A stretch of 64,000 nucleotides of DNA, from NCBI GenBank assembly GCA_963726335.1, contig CAVSCD010000015.1, forward strand, positions 124,001 to 188,000, read 5' to 3'. This document shows positions 52,321-61,227 of this stretch, piece after piece. The notes beneath the pieces are model-generated. The model was not told where the DNA came from. It saw nothing but the letters and a program-made list of their open reading frames with translations, and did not search any database. Every line of letters starts with the position of its first letter. Positions within the stretch are counted from its first letter, which is position 1. The position numbers were made by a program, and so were the translations under genes. The stretch is from CAVSCD01 sp963726335 (GTDB taxonomy: Bacteria; Acidobacteriota; Aminicenantia; Aminicenantales; UBA8522).

Positions 52321-52944
52321 ATGCTAAAAGAGATTCAAGAAGCGTTGCTCAAAGGCAGCAAGCCCGAAGTCGAAAAGCTCGTGGACGAGGCCTTGGCGGC
52401 GCAAGTTCCCACGGGCCAGATCCTGAGCGAAGGGCTGATCGCGGGCATGCAGAGGCTGGGTGTTCTGTTCAAGAATAACGAGGTCTTCATTCCCGAGGTC
52501 CTGGTGGCGGCGCGGGCGATGCACGCCGGCCTGGCCAAGCTTGAACCCTTCCTCGTCCGCGACGGCATCCAGCCCAAGGGCGCGGTCGTGATCGGCACCG
52601 TCAAAGGCGACCTGCACGACATCGGCAAGAACCTGGTGGGCATGATGCTCCGGGGGGCCGGGTACAAGATCATCGACCTGGGGATCGACGTCCCCGCGGA
52701 AAAATTCGTGGCCGCCGCCAAGGACAACAAGGCGGACATCGTCGCCCTCTCGGCCCTCCTGACGACGACGATGGTCCAGATGAAGAATATCGTCGAGGCC
52801 GTCCGGACCTCGGGCCTGGGGATCCCGGTCGTCATCGGCGGCGCTCCCGTGACGCGCGAATACGCCAGTGAGATCAACGCTCAGGGCTATGCTCCGGACG
52901 CCGCCAGCGCCGTCGAGGAAGTGGGCAGGCTCATCGCGCACTGA
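52321..52944 (+). CDS. Corrinoid (B12)-binding methyl-carrier protein
   Basis: 207 residues. ATG 52321 is preferred over 52318 because GGAGG is then 5 bases away. The helical cap (LKGSKPEVEKLVDEALAAQVPTGQILSEGLIAGMQRLGVLFKNNEVFIPEVLVAARAM) precedes a Rossmann-like B12 domain with the cobalt-ligand motif GTVKGDLHDIGKNLVGMML (DxHxxG). The SxL motif is ALSALLTTTM, and VVIGGAPVT is near the C-terminus. Such proteins (MtaC/MtbC type) shuttle methyl groups between two methyltransferases. No methyltransferase or reactivation gene is adjacent, so its partners are elsewhere or unconventional. Confidence 0.9.
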   Translation: MLKEIQEALLKGSKPEVEKLVDEALAAQVPTGQILSEGLIAGMQRLGVLFKNNEVFIPEVLVAARAMHAGLAKLEPFLVRDGIQPKGAVVIGTVKGDLHDIGKNLVGMMLRGAGYKIIDLGIDVPAEKFVAAAKDNKADIVALSALLTTTMVQMKNIVEAVRTSGLGIPVVIGGAPVTREYASEINAQGYAPDAASAVEEVGRLIAH

Positions 52945-52959
52945 TCCGGGCGGCCCGTC

Positions 52960-53934
52960 TTGAGAGCCCTGGTCACGGGCGCCACCGGGTTTATCGGCAG
53001 CCATCTCGTCGAAGAACTCCTGCGCAGAGGCTTCGAAGTCCGCTGCCTGATCCGCCGCACCAGCGATACCCGTTTTCTCGAGACCCTCGGCGTCGAGCTC
53101 GTCCCGGTTGATTATCAGGATCCGGACTCCCTGGCGCCGGCCGTCGCGAATATCGACCATGTCTTCCATCTGGCGGCCGTTCTCACAGCTTTGACTTGGG
53201 AGGAGTACCGCCGGGCCAACGTCCAAGCGACTGAGAATCTCCTGGCGGCCTGCCGCGCCCGCAATCCCGGACTCAGGAGGTTTGTCTTTGTTTCCAGCAT
53301 CAGCGCGGCCGGCCCCAGTGAACAGGGGAGGGCCAGGACCGAAGACGACCCGAGCGCGCCCATCTCGGACTACGGCCGGAGCAAGCTCCTCGCGGAAGAG
53401 GCGGTCCGGCAGTATTCCGGCGTTTTTCCCGCCGTCATCGTCCGTCCGCCGAATGTCATCGGTCCGCGACAGCGGGAGCTTCTGGAAGCCATCAACCTGA
53501 TCCGCAGGAGGATCATGCCCGTCGTCGGCACGGGCGAGCCGCAGACGAGCCTTTGTTATGTCGGTGACGTCGTCGAGGCGCTCATCCTGGCGGCTGAGCA
53601 TCCGGCGGCCGCCGGTCGAACCTATTTCCTCGCCGATCCCCGGCCTTACGCTTGGCAGGAGATCAGTCAGTCCGTCGCTCGAGCGCTCGGGATCCGCGGG
53701 CCGGTCCTCAAGGTCCGATACCCCGTTCAACTCCTCGTCGCCGCGCTCTCGGAGGCTGTCGCCCGGATCGGAAAGAAGCGGCCGCGCCTGACTATAAATT
53801 ACGTCAAATCGGCCCGCTTCCGCCACTGGATCTACGACGCCTCCAGGATCCGCCGCGAGCTCGGGTTCGAAACAAAAACGGGCCTGGATGAAGCGTTGGC
53901 GAGGACGGTGGCCTGGTTCCGGGCGAACGGCTGA
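52960..53934 (+). CDS. NAD-dependent epimerase/dehydratase (extended SDR) 1
   Basis: 324 residues from TTG 52960, which directly starts the Rossmann strand RALVTGATGFIGSHLVEELLRRG. FVSSISAAG carries the catalytic Ser and YGRSK the YxxxK motif; IVRPPNVIGPRQRELLEAI and TSLCYVGDVVEALILAAEH are extended-SDR hallmarks. It acts on a nucleotide sugar, steroid-like or other alcohol/ketone; the substrate is unknown. It starts 16 bases after the corrinoid protein and is the first of three related paralogues in this run. Confidence 0.85.
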   Translation: MRALVTGATGFIGSHLVEELLRRGFEVRCLIRRTSDTRFLETLGVELVPVDYQDPDSLAPAVANIDHVFHLAAVLTALTWEEYRRANVQATENLLAACRARNPGLRRFVFVSSISAAGPSEQGRARTEDDPSAPISDYGRSKLLAEEAVRQYSGVFPAVIVRPPNVIGPRQRELLEAINLIRRRIMPVVGTGEPQTSLCYVGDVVEALILAAEHPAAAGRTYFLADPRPYAWQEISQSVARALGIRGPVLKVRYPVQLLVAALSEAVARIGKKRPRLTINYVKSARFRHWIYDASRIRRELGFETKTGLDEALARTVAWFRANG

Positions 53935-53959
53935 TCCCGATGGCGGCGGCCGGCGTCCT

Positions 53960-53988
53960 TTGACTTTTCCGCTGAAATAGGCTATTTA
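53960..53988 (+). promoter_or_regulatory. Promoter before the PAP2 gene
   Basis: TTGACT (53960-53965), 17-base spacer, TATTTA (53983-53988), about 35 bases before the PAP2 start codon. It would allow the PAP2 to epimerase-3 genes to be transcribed separately. Confidence 0.45.
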
Positions 53989-54023
53989 TCACCGTTTTCA
54001 ACCGGTCGAGCCAAAGGCAGCGT

Positions 54024-54926
54024 ATGGACAGAATGATTTCGCGCGACATTTTCGGACTGCACGTCCGGCTTGCGGATATCCTTTTTTGGCTGACGTGTCT
54101 TATCTTCTGGCTTCTGGCCGCTTCTTTTCCGTCTCGCGTTCAGGACCGGCCCACGGTCCTTTTGGAGATGGGCCTGTCCGTCCTTCTTTACCCGGCCGTC
54201 CTGATCCTCGCCCACAGGGCTCGCCGGCCTTTTCCGAGGTTCATCCTCCTCACGGCGCGCATCCAGGTCCTGATCTTTTTCATCTACCGGGCGGCGCTGC
54301 GCCTGGTTCACGTCTTCGGCCCCCGCTGGTTCGACCCGGAGATCATCAGGTTCGAGACAGCCGTCTTCGGCGGCCAGCCGACGACCTGGCTCCAGCAGTT
54401 CACCCGGCCAGGTCTCACCGAATGGCTGATGTTCTGCTATGTGTGTTATGTCGCCATCTATCCGATCCTGAGCGCCATCCTCTTTTTCCGGCACGGCGAG
54501 GATAAGAACGAGGAGTATCTGTTTTATATCAGCCTGGTCGTCGTGCTGTGCTCCTTCGGGTTTCTGCTCTATCCAGTGGCGGCCCCGGCTCTCGGGATCG
54601 GCGGTCTCGAGTTCAACGTCCCGCTGCGGGGCTGGTTTTTTACCGGGATCGCCGAGTACATCCGCAGCCATGTCCACCGGCCCGGCGGCGCCTTTCCCAG
54701 CATCCACTGCGGCGCCGCCACGATCATGTGGTGGTCGGCCTACCGTTTCTCCCGGCCCTCTTTCTATGTCCTTTCGCCCATCATCCTCTCCCTCTATGTG
54801 TCGACGGTCTACGGCCGGTTTCACTATGCCTCCGACGTCTTGGGCGGGATCGCCGCCGCCTTTCTGGCCATGGTCCTGGGGAACCTGTTGATTAAAGCCT
54901 GGAATCGCGATAGATTGAAAAACTAG
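54024..54926 (+). CDS. PAP2/Aur1-like membrane phosphatase or phosphotransferase
   Basis: 300 residues with about six membrane helices. PAP2 motif 2 is GGAFPSIHCGAA (conserved Ser and His) and motif 3 is YGRFHYASDVLGG (nucleophile His, Asp). The overall plan, with a long hydrophobic N-terminal half and RWFDPEIIRFETAVFGGQPTTWL before the active site, resembles the inositol phosphotransferase (Aur1/Ipt1) branch more than simple lipid phosphatases. It may transfer or remove a phospho-headgroup on a membrane lipid. It sits among three epimerase genes, suggesting a shared lipid or glycolipid pathway. Confidence 0.82.
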   Translation: MDRMISRDIFGLHVRLADILFWLTCLIFWLLAASFPSRVQDRPTVLLEMGLSVLLYPAVLILAHRARRPFPRFILLTARIQVLIFFIYRAALRLVHVFGPRWFDPEIIRFETAVFGGQPTTWLQQFTRPGLTEWLMFCYVCYVAIYPILSAILFFRHGEDKNEEYLFYISLVVVLCSFGFLLYPVAAPALGIGGLEFNVPLRGWFFTGIAEYIRSHVHRPGGAFPSIHCGAATIMWWSAYRFSRPSFYVLSPIILSLYVSTVYGRFHYASDVLGGIAAAFLAMVLGNLLIKAWNRDRLKN

Positions 54927-54949
54927 GGAATTTCACCGGAGCCTAAGGG

Positions 54950-55948
54950 ATGGACAGAGTTCTCATCACGGGCGCGAGCGGCTTCATCGGCTCCAATCTC
55001 TGCCGTTACTTTGTCCAACGGGAGTATGAGGTCCACGCGCTGGTCCGGAAGACATCCGACATTCATTTCCTCGATGGTCTGCCCGTGCGCATCGTTTACG
55101 GCGACCTGGCCGACCCCGGCGGATTTGAGCTTCCCCCGGGGATGGACTACGTTGTCCACTCGGCCTCCCTGACGTCCGACCTGGCCTCGGAGGCGGAATG
55201 CGAGCGGGGCATCTACGGCCTGACGGTCAACCTTTTCGAGGCGCTGTCCCGCCTTTCACCCCGGCCCCGCCGGGTCATTTATGTCTCGTCGACGCTGGTC
55301 CTGGGGTACGACGGGGAAAACCTGAGCGAAGCGAATCCCGGAAAGCCGGTGGATTTTCTTCCTTACACCCGCGCCAAGAAGAAAACGGAGATGTTCGTGA
55401 GGCAGGCGGGCCGCGACGGGATGCCGGTCGTTATCATCCGTCCCGGAGACGTTTATGGGCCCAACGACCGTACGACAAGCGCCAAGCTCCTTCGCGGCTG
55501 CGAACGGGGATACCCCCTCACCGTCGCCCGCGGTCAATGGCTGTTGCCCTATTGCTATGTCGATAATCTCTGCCAGGCCATTCATTTGGCGTGTCTGAAG
55601 CCGGGTATCGAGGGCCGGGCATACGCCGTGACCAACAGCGAGCTCCCCACCTGGAAGATGTTTTTTTCGCGGCTTCAGGCCGGGTTGGGAAAAAAACAGA
55701 GACTCTACGTTCCCATTTGGGCGGCGGTGTTGATTGCCGCCAGCCATGAGCTGCGCCGGAAATTGAACCCCCGGTTCGAAGCGGACGTCTCCTTTTATCG
55801 CATCAAGCGGATCACCACCACCACCACGTACGACATTTCGGAGACCATCGCCGACCTCGGCTATCGTCCGGAGAACAACATCGACGCCCAAGTCCAGGCC
55901 GTCGTCTCCTGGTATCTGGACGAGAAAAAGAGAGAGCGCACAGAATAG
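54950..55948 (+). CDS. NAD-dependent epimerase/dehydratase (extended SDR) 2
   Basis: 332 residues. It starts MDRVLITGASGFIGSNLCRYFVQRE, with AAGGG directly upstream. The catalytic Ser is in VIYVSSTLVLG; YTRAK is YxxxK; VVIIRPGDVYGPNDRTTSAKLLRG and LLPYCYVDNLCQAIHLACLKPGIEGRAY are typical. It is clearly related to the other two epimerases but not a recent copy. It starts 24 bases after the PAP2 gene and ends 2 bases before the CPBP gene. Confidence 0.85.
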   Translation: MDRVLITGASGFIGSNLCRYFVQREYEVHALVRKTSDIHFLDGLPVRIVYGDLADPGGFELPPGMDYVVHSASLTSDLASEAECERGIYGLTVNLFEALSRLSPRPRRVIYVSSTLVLGYDGENLSEANPGKPVDFLPYTRAKKKTEMFVRQAGRDGMPVVIIRPGDVYGPNDRTTSAKLLRGCERGYPLTVARGQWLLPYCYVDNLCQAIHLACLKPGIEGRAYAVTNSELPTWKMFFSRLQAGLGKKQRLYVPIWAAVLIAASHELRRKLNPRFEADVSFYRIKRITTTTTYDISETIADLGYRPENNIDAQVQAVVSWYLDEKKRERTE

Positions 55949-55949
55949 C

Positions 55950-56618
55950 GTGGCCATCGTCCTTGCCTACCTCGTCCTCGCCTATGCGATCGTCCTCTCG
56001 TTTTTCCACCCCCTCCGCAGGCGCCGGGCGGGGGGGGATTTCCAGGCCTATCTTCTCTACTTCGCCGCCTTTTTTGTTTTCTTTTTTCTCCTGCCCTGTT
56101 TTCTCCTCATACTTGTCCGCGGCGGGTCAGGGGTTTCGCTGCACGCAATCGGCCTGGGCCCGGGAAACCTCGGCCGGGGCCTGCCTCTCGCGGCCGTCGG
56201 AGCGCCGATCGCCATCCTGGCCGGATGGGTCGGCTCCCGCGACCCGGCTTTGCGGGAATTCTATCCTTTTTCCAAAGAGGCGCTCCGGAGCGTCCGGCGC
56301 TTCGCCCTCTTCGAGCTGGCCTATATTCTGCTCTATTATACGGCCTGGGAATTCCTGTACCGGGGAATCCTGTTTTTCCCCCTGATCCCGGCCATCGGCC
56401 TCGTCCCCGCCCTGGGCGTCGAGACCTTGCTCTCCACCCTATACCACCTCGGGCATCCGCCGTCGGAGCTTCTGGCCGCCGCCGGCGCCGGCATCCTCTT
56501 CGGCCTTATCGCCTACTGGACGGGGTCTTTTTTTTATACCGCGCTTCTTCACGCCGCCGTCGGCGTCTCGACCGATACTTTCCTATTTCATCGGTTCCGC
56601 CGGGAAAGCGCCGGGTGA
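55950..56618 (+). CDS. CPBP-type intramembrane metalloprotease
   Basis: 222 residues from GTG 55950 with six to eight membrane segments. The CPBP (Abi/Rce1) motifs are present in modified form: YTAWEFLYRGILFF for EExxxR (first Glu replaced by Trp), STLYHLGHPPSE for the His motif and FFYTALLHAAVG for the last His. Members process prenylated proteins or bacteriocin-like peptides, or act in immunity. The missing first Glu makes catalytic activity uncertain. Its stop overlaps the next GTG start (GTGA, 56615-56618). Confidence 0.75.
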   Translation: MAIVLAYLVLAYAIVLSFFHPLRRRRAGGDFQAYLLYFAAFFVFFFLLPCFLLILVRGGSGVSLHAIGLGPGNLGRGLPLAAVGAPIAILAGWVGSRDPALREFYPFSKEALRSVRRFALFELAYILLYYTAWEFLYRGILFFPLIPAIGLVPALGVETLLSTLYHLGHPPSELLAAAGAGILFGLIAYWTGSFFYTALLHAAVGVSTDTFLFHRFRRESAG

Positions 56619-57643
56619 AGATCCTCGTCACCGGAGCGACCGGTTTTCTGGGGTCGGTCCTCGTTCCCCGGCTCATCCGGCGCTTCGGCGCCGACAGCGT
56701 CGCGGCCTATGTGCTGCCGGGTGACCGGCCGCCCGTGACCTGGAAAGAGGAACCGGTCGAGATCGTTTTCGGGGACATCGCCGACGAAGACCGAATTGCC
56801 GGGGCCTGCCGCGGCCGGAGCCACGTCGTCCATCTCGCGGGGTTGATCTCCTATTGGCGAAGGGATTACGGCCGCCTGATGAAGGTCAACCGCGACGGCG
56901 TCCGGGCCGTGGTCAAGGCCTGCCTGTCGGCGCGCGTCGAGAGGCTCGTACACGTCTCCTCGGTGGGCGCCGTCGGGTTCAAGAAGAGGGGTGCGCTCAT
57001 CGACGAGGAGACGCCCTTCAACTGGCCCCCGATCTTTCATTACATGTGGTCAAAATATCTCGGCCAGAGGGCTGTCGAGGAGGCGGCCGGGGAGCGGGGA
57101 CTCCCGGCCGTCGTCTTGAACCCGGCCTCGATCATGGGGCCCGGGGACCATGATCCTCGTACCCCCCACAACTCCGTCTACGAAGGAGTCTACCGGGGGA
57201 ATCTCTTCGGCTCGCTGGCCGGCGGGCTGGGAGTCGTCGACGTGCGGGACGTGGCCGCGATCGCCGAAAAAGCATTGACCGGAGGCCGGACGGGCGAGCG
57301 CTACCTTCTTGTCGGCGCCAACCTGACCTACGCGGAAGTTCTCCGACTGATCGCGCGGCACTCCGGCCGCCCCGTGTATCCCTTCCGTGTGCCGGGGGTG
57401 TTGTTCACCGCCGCCGGCGTCGCGCTCGAGACGGCGAGCCTCTTGACGCGCCGGCGGCCGCTCTTGACGCGTTCTTACGGCGCCTTGAGCGGCTGGACGA
57501 CCTTTTACGACAACGGCAAAAGCCGGCGGGACTTCAACCACGCCTATGTCCCCATTGACCTGACCATCCGGGACTCGTGCCGGTACTATGAGCGGAATCA
57601 CCTGCGCCGCCCGCCCGGCGGTTCAGATGGGCCAGGAGACTAG
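56615..57643 (+). CDS. NAD-dependent epimerase/dehydratase (3-beta-HSD-like extended SDR) 3
   Basis: 342 residues from GTG 56615 (VKILVTGATGFLGSVLVPRL). The catalytic Ser is in LVHVSSVGAVGF and YxxxK in YMWSK; VVLNPASIMGPGDHD is conserved. NWPPIFHYMWSKYLGQRAVEEA and the long C-terminal domain resemble 3-beta-hydroxysteroid dehydrogenase-like and hopanoid-associated epimerase proteins, but no cyclase is nearby. Its 3' end overlaps the convergent EamA gene by 21 bases. Confidence 0.85.
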   Translation: MKILVTGATGFLGSVLVPRLIRRFGADSVAAYVLPGDRPPVTWKEEPVEIVFGDIADEDRIAGACRGRSHVVHLAGLISYWRRDYGRLMKVNRDGVRAVVKACLSARVERLVHVSSVGAVGFKKRGALIDEETPFNWPPIFHYMWSKYLGQRAVEEAAGERGLPAVVLNPASIMGPGDHDPRTPHNSVYEGVYRGNLFGSLAGGLGVVDVRDVAAIAEKALTGGRTGERYLLVGANLTYAEVLRLIARHSGRPVYPFRVPGVLFTAAGVALETASLLTRRRPLLTRSYGALSGWTTFYDNGKSRRDFNHAYVPIDLTIRDSCRYYERNHLRRPPGGSDGPGD

Positions 57644-58540
57644 GACGGCCCCGAGCGTCGCCAGGACGACCGCCGCCGTTTTCACGCCCGTGATCTTCTC
57701 CTTGAGGAAGATCGCGGCCAACACGAATACGAAAACCGAGTTGAGCTGACTGAGGGGCGCCGCCACCGAGGCCTGGGTGAACTTCATACCGGCCATCCAA
57801 GCCGCGAGGCCGATGTAAGAGCCCAGGACGGCCGCGAGGACCATCGGCCTCCAGTTCGCGGGATGCCGCAGAGGCCTGAGGAGCGTCGCCCGCCTGGGGT
57901 GAAAGAGCACGGCGATACCCAGGGCGGCGGCCGCCGCGGCCGAGCGGAGAAACGTCGCCCAGAGCACGGGAGTGCGGCCGAGAAGCGGTTTGATCATGAC
58001 GATCCCGGCGGCCATCGTGATCATGGCCAGGACACCGAGGCCGATGCCCGGCAGCAGGTCCTTTCGCGGCGGCAGCGAAGCATCCTTCGTTGCCGAAACG
58101 AGGAGGATGGCCCCGACGATCAAGAGGACGCCCAGGGACTGGCGGGGGGTCAGCCGCTCGCCGATAAAAACAAAAGAGAACAGGATGACAAAGGGGATGC
58201 TGACGCAGTCGACGACGCCGGTGAGTCCGGCCCCCAGCCGGTTGAGGCAGGCGAAGAACAGAGTGTCGGAAATGGTGATGCCCATGATCCCGCTCGCGGC
58301 CAGCAGGGCGTAGGTCTGCCAGGGACGGGCCGGGAAAAGCGGCTGGCGAAGCGCCAGGACCGTCGCGGCGAAGAGGAGCGTCGCCAGCGCCGTCTTAAAG
58401 ACATTCAACCCGAGCGGCGCGACCACGCGGCCGGATAGCCGGTAGAAGATCACGGCGAAGGCCCATAGGAGCCCGGCTCCCAGGGCCATGATCTCGCCGA
58501 GAAACGGAGAGCTCAAAAGCGGCTGAATGGCGTCGGTCAT
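57623..58540 (-). CDS. EamA/DMT-family exporter
   Basis: 305 residues with ten predicted membrane helices in two EamA repeats: GLLWAFAVIFYRLSGRVVAPLGLNVFKTALATLLF in the first and MAAGIVMIKPLLGRTPVLWATFLRS followed by GSYIGLAAWMAGMKFTQASVAAPLSQLNSVFVFVLA in the second. These carriers export amino acids, nucleosides or other metabolites. It has its own promoter and is convergent with the epimerase run, overlapping its end by 21 bases. Confidence 0.88.
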   Translation of the reverse strand: MTDAIQPLLSSPFLGEIMALGAGLLWAFAVIFYRLSGRVVAPLGLNVFKTALATLLFAATVLALRQPLFPARPWQTYALLAASGIMGITISDTLFFACLNRLGAGLTGVVDCVSIPFVILFSFVFIGERLTPRQSLGVLLIVGAILLVSATKDASLPPRKDLLPGIGLGVLAMITMAAGIVMIKPLLGRTPVLWATFLRSAAAAAALGIAVLFHPRRATLLRPLRHPANWRPMVLAAVLGSYIGLAAWMAGMKFTQASVAAPLSQLNSVFVFVLAAIFLKEKITGVKTAAVVLATLGAVLVSWPI

Positions 58541-58558
58541 GGCGTTAAACCGCCAGAT

Positions 58559-58586
58559 ACCATACCAGCCCCCCGCCCCCCGTCAA
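58559..58586 (-). promoter_or_regulatory. Promoter of the EamA exporter
   Basis: Minus strand: TTGACG (58581-58586), 16-base spacer, TATGGT (58559-58564), 18 bases before the ATG; no Shine-Dalgarno. Confidence 0.45.
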
Positions 58587-59082
58587 TCGCCTTGATGCTC
58601 GCATGTCATGACTTTGGCTCGACGGGGCCTGGCCCGTTCACCCCCGGCGCCCGAACGGCCCTCTGGCGAATCGCGCGAGTAAGAGGCATCAAACGCTCGT
58701 CGGCGGCCCGAACCGGACCACCCATCGGGTCCAAAGTCGCGGCTCTATGACGATGAGTGTGGTGCTGGATTAGGTCGGAAGGTGATCTGCCGCCGTCGGC
58801 CGCAGCGACCATTTCGGGTTCAGCCTTCTCGAGATGTCCTTCGAGGTTCCCTGCCTTGGGGGCGGCGAGGACTGTTCGAGCAGTGGAAGGAATAATCGGA
58901 GATGCCGGATTTTGAGCACAGGCAGGGACGAAAGGAGCCGTCATTGCGCGCAGTTCCGCAGCCGCCGAGAAGGGCGTCGGAGAACGGCGTTAAGAACCCG
59001 AACGGGAGCCAGGCCGACGGCGGCTGATCATCTTCTCGCAAACCGCTTTAACCGCACTTTCCGTCACAGAGCCCAAAGTCGC
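58587..59082. other. Gap without a recognisable gene
   Basis: About 500 bases between divergent genes. Short open frames exist on both strands, for example minus 58606-58944 and 58820-59041, but their translations are rich in Arg, Pro and Ser with no motif, ribosome site or conserved-looking block. It may hold a decayed gene or insertion remnant; I see no repeat of families A or B here. Confidence 0.4.
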
Positions 59083-59111
59083 TTGACCTTTTTATAGAAT
59101 CGTGGTTAATA
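59083..59111 (+). promoter_or_regulatory. Promoter of the second sodium:solute symporter
   Basis: TTGACC (59083-59088), 17-base spacer, TTAATA (59106-59111). The ATG is 10 bases after the -10 box without a ribosome site, so the leader would be 3-4 nt. Confidence 0.55.
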
Positions 59112-59121
59112 AACCCATCTG

Positions 59122-61227
59122 ATGAAAATCCTCGGCCTGAACCCGTTGGATGCCGGCATCATCCTGGTCTATTTCGTGGTTATTCTCTGGCTGGGGAAGC
59201 GGGCTCACCGGCTGACCAAGAACACGGGCGATTTCTTCATCGCCGGCCGGCGGCTCGGCCGCTTCTACCAGTTCTTCCTGAGCCTGGGGCAGGCCACGAG
59301 CTCGGAGCAGGCCGTGGCCGTCGCCCGCGAGGTCTACCGCCAGGGCATCGGCGGGATGTGGATCCAGTACCTTGTGCTCTTCCTGACGCCGTTCTACTGG
59401 TTCACCACGGCGTTCTACCGCCGCGTCCGCCAGATGACGCTCGGGGACTATTATACGGAGAGGTTCCGAAGCAAGTTCCTGGGCGCCGCCTTCGCCGTCT
59501 TCACGCTGATCATGGCGCTTCTCGGAGGCGGGGTGGCTTTCATGGTCGCCGGCAAGACCGTCCAGGCCCTGACCCCCAAACCGGCGGAGCTTTACAGCGT
59601 CGCGGAAAAGCAGAGCGTCGACATGTTCCAAGAATACCAGGCGCTCAAAAGGAACCTTGAGCGAGGCCTGACCTCGGAGGAAAATGTCCGCTACGCCGAG
59701 CTCAACGACCGGTTTAAGAAGGGGGAGATGAAGTCGTTCGTCTCTTACATCGACCCGCTCGCCGTTTATCTCATCTACGGCGTCATCGTGGCCATCTACA
59801 CCATGCTGGGAGGTTTTTTCGCGGCCGCCGTCACCGACGTCATCCAGGGCTGCCTCATCGCCGTCTTCTCGATCATGCTCATCCCGATCGGCCTGAGCCG
59901 GATCGGCGGGTTCGCCGGCCTTCACGCCAGGGTCCCGGACTACATGTTCAGCCTGTTCGGGTCGGTGACGACGAGCGAGTACGCCTGGTACACCATCCTG
60001 GCCATGGTCGTGGCCAACCTCGTGTCGATCACGGCCTCGGCTCCCATGATGCAGACGGCCAGCTCGGCCAAGGACGAGTACGCCGCCCGGTTCGGCACCA
60101 TCACCGGCATGTTCTTCAAGCGCTTCCTGATGCTGTTCTGGGCCCTGGCGGGACTGCTCGCGGTCGGGCTGTTCGCGGGCCAGCTCCACGACCCCGACCT
60201 CATCTGGGGCTACATGACTCTTCACCTCCTCTTTCCCGGGGCGGTGGGACTGATGCTGGCCGGGATCCTGGCGGCGAACATGTCGGCGCTGTCGGCCTCG
60301 TCCGTGACCAACTCGGCGCTTTTCATCCGCAACATCTATCAGCCGTTCGTGGCCCCGAAATCGGACAGGCACCTGCTCGCCGTCGGCCGCGCGGTCATCG
60401 CCGTCGTCATGGCGGGAGGGATCGGCGCCGCCCTGTTCGTCGGCAATCTCCTGGACCTGTTCAAGTATTTCATCTCCATGCCGGCCGTTTTCGGCGCCTC
60501 GATCTGGCTGGGTTTCATCTGGCGCCGGCTGACCAAGTGGGCGGTCATCCTCCAGGCCTTCATCTGCTTCACGATCTACGCCATCATCCCCAACGTCTTC
60601 CAGACCTGGGATTGGGCCCGCACCCATCCCGCCTTCCTGGTCGAGACGCAGCCGCGCGTCGTCATGATCGAGACCGAGGCGCTCAACGACGATGTCGGCG
60701 CGGGCCGGGCCGTGTCGGTGGGGGAGAAGATCGAGAAACCGTTCACCGTCGAGCCCGCGGCCGTCTTCTTCGAGAAGGTGGCGCGGGTCGACCCGCGGGA
60801 CCCGGCCTCGCCCAAGATCGGGATCGGCCGCTTCCAAGCCGAGGTCTGGGTCCTGAGCTGGACGGGCATCGATTTTACGCGCAGCACCAAGGCCAAGCTC
60901 TTGGCGGTGCGGTTCTTTTTCGACGCCCTCTTCCCGTTCGTCCTGTTGTTCCTTCTGAGCTATTTTACGAAGCCGGAGCCCAAGAGCCACCTCGACCGGT
61001 TCTTCGGCAAGATGCACACGGCCGTCCAGCCCACGCCGGAGGCGGACGCCAGGGCGGTCGAGGAGGCGATGGCCCATCCCGAGAAGTTCGAGGGCCGCAA
61101 GCTGTGGCCCGGGTCCCAATGGGAGATCATGAAGCCGGGCAAGAAGGATTATATCGGCTTCGGCGGCACTTGGCTGCTCGTCGGCGTCATCCTCGTCCTG
61201 CTCTGGCTCATGGTAACGATAAGGTGA
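59122..61227 (+). CDS. Large sodium:solute symporter family protein
   Basis: 701 residues with about 13-14 membrane helices. The start MKILGLNPLDAGIILVYFVVILWLGKRA, GDFFIAGRRLGRFYQF and the sodium-site region TSSEQAVAVAREVY are SSS-like. Compared with a ~500-residue symporter there are two soluble insertions: PKPAELYSVAEKQSVDMFQE and following (about residues 150-205), and a ~100-residue block before the penultimate helix (ETQPRVVMIETEALNDDVGA...). It is probably a sugar- or polyol-type transporter by resemblance to long SSS members, but the substrate is uncertain. Its stop overlaps the rlmN start (GTGA, 61224-61227), an odd transporter-rRNA methylase pair. Confidence 0.87.
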   Translation: MKILGLNPLDAGIILVYFVVILWLGKRAHRLTKNTGDFFIAGRRLGRFYQFFLSLGQATSSEQAVAVAREVYRQGIGGMWIQYLVLFLTPFYWFTTAFYRRVRQMTLGDYYTERFRSKFLGAAFAVFTLIMALLGGGVAFMVAGKTVQALTPKPAELYSVAEKQSVDMFQEYQALKRNLERGLTSEENVRYAELNDRFKKGEMKSFVSYIDPLAVYLIYGVIVAIYTMLGGFFAAAVTDVIQGCLIAVFSIMLIPIGLSRIGGFAGLHARVPDYMFSLFGSVTTSEYAWYTILAMVVANLVSITASAPMMQTASSAKDEYAARFGTITGMFFKRFLMLFWALAGLLAVGLFAGQLHDPDLIWGYMTLHLLFPGAVGLMLAGILAANMSALSASSVTNSALFIRNIYQPFVAPKSDRHLLAVGRAVIAVVMAGGIGAALFVGNLLDLFKYFISMPAVFGASIWLGFIWRRLTKWAVILQAFICFTIYAIIPNVFQTWDWARTHPAFLVETQPRVVMIETEALNDDVGAGRAVSVGEKIEKPFTVEPAAVFFEKVARVDPRDPASPKIGIGRFQAEVWVLSWTGIDFTRSTKAKLLAVRFFFDALFPFVLLFLLSYFTKPEPKSHLDRFFGKMHTAVQPTPEADARAVEEAMAHPEKFEGRKLWPGSQWEIMKPGKKDYIGFGGTWLLVGVILVLLWLMVTIR

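Noticed and set aside
58606..59041. Two short minus-strand frames in the 58.6-59.1 kb gap
   Set aside because: No motif, ribosome site or composition typical of coding sequence; they do not resemble a known transposase clearly enough to call.
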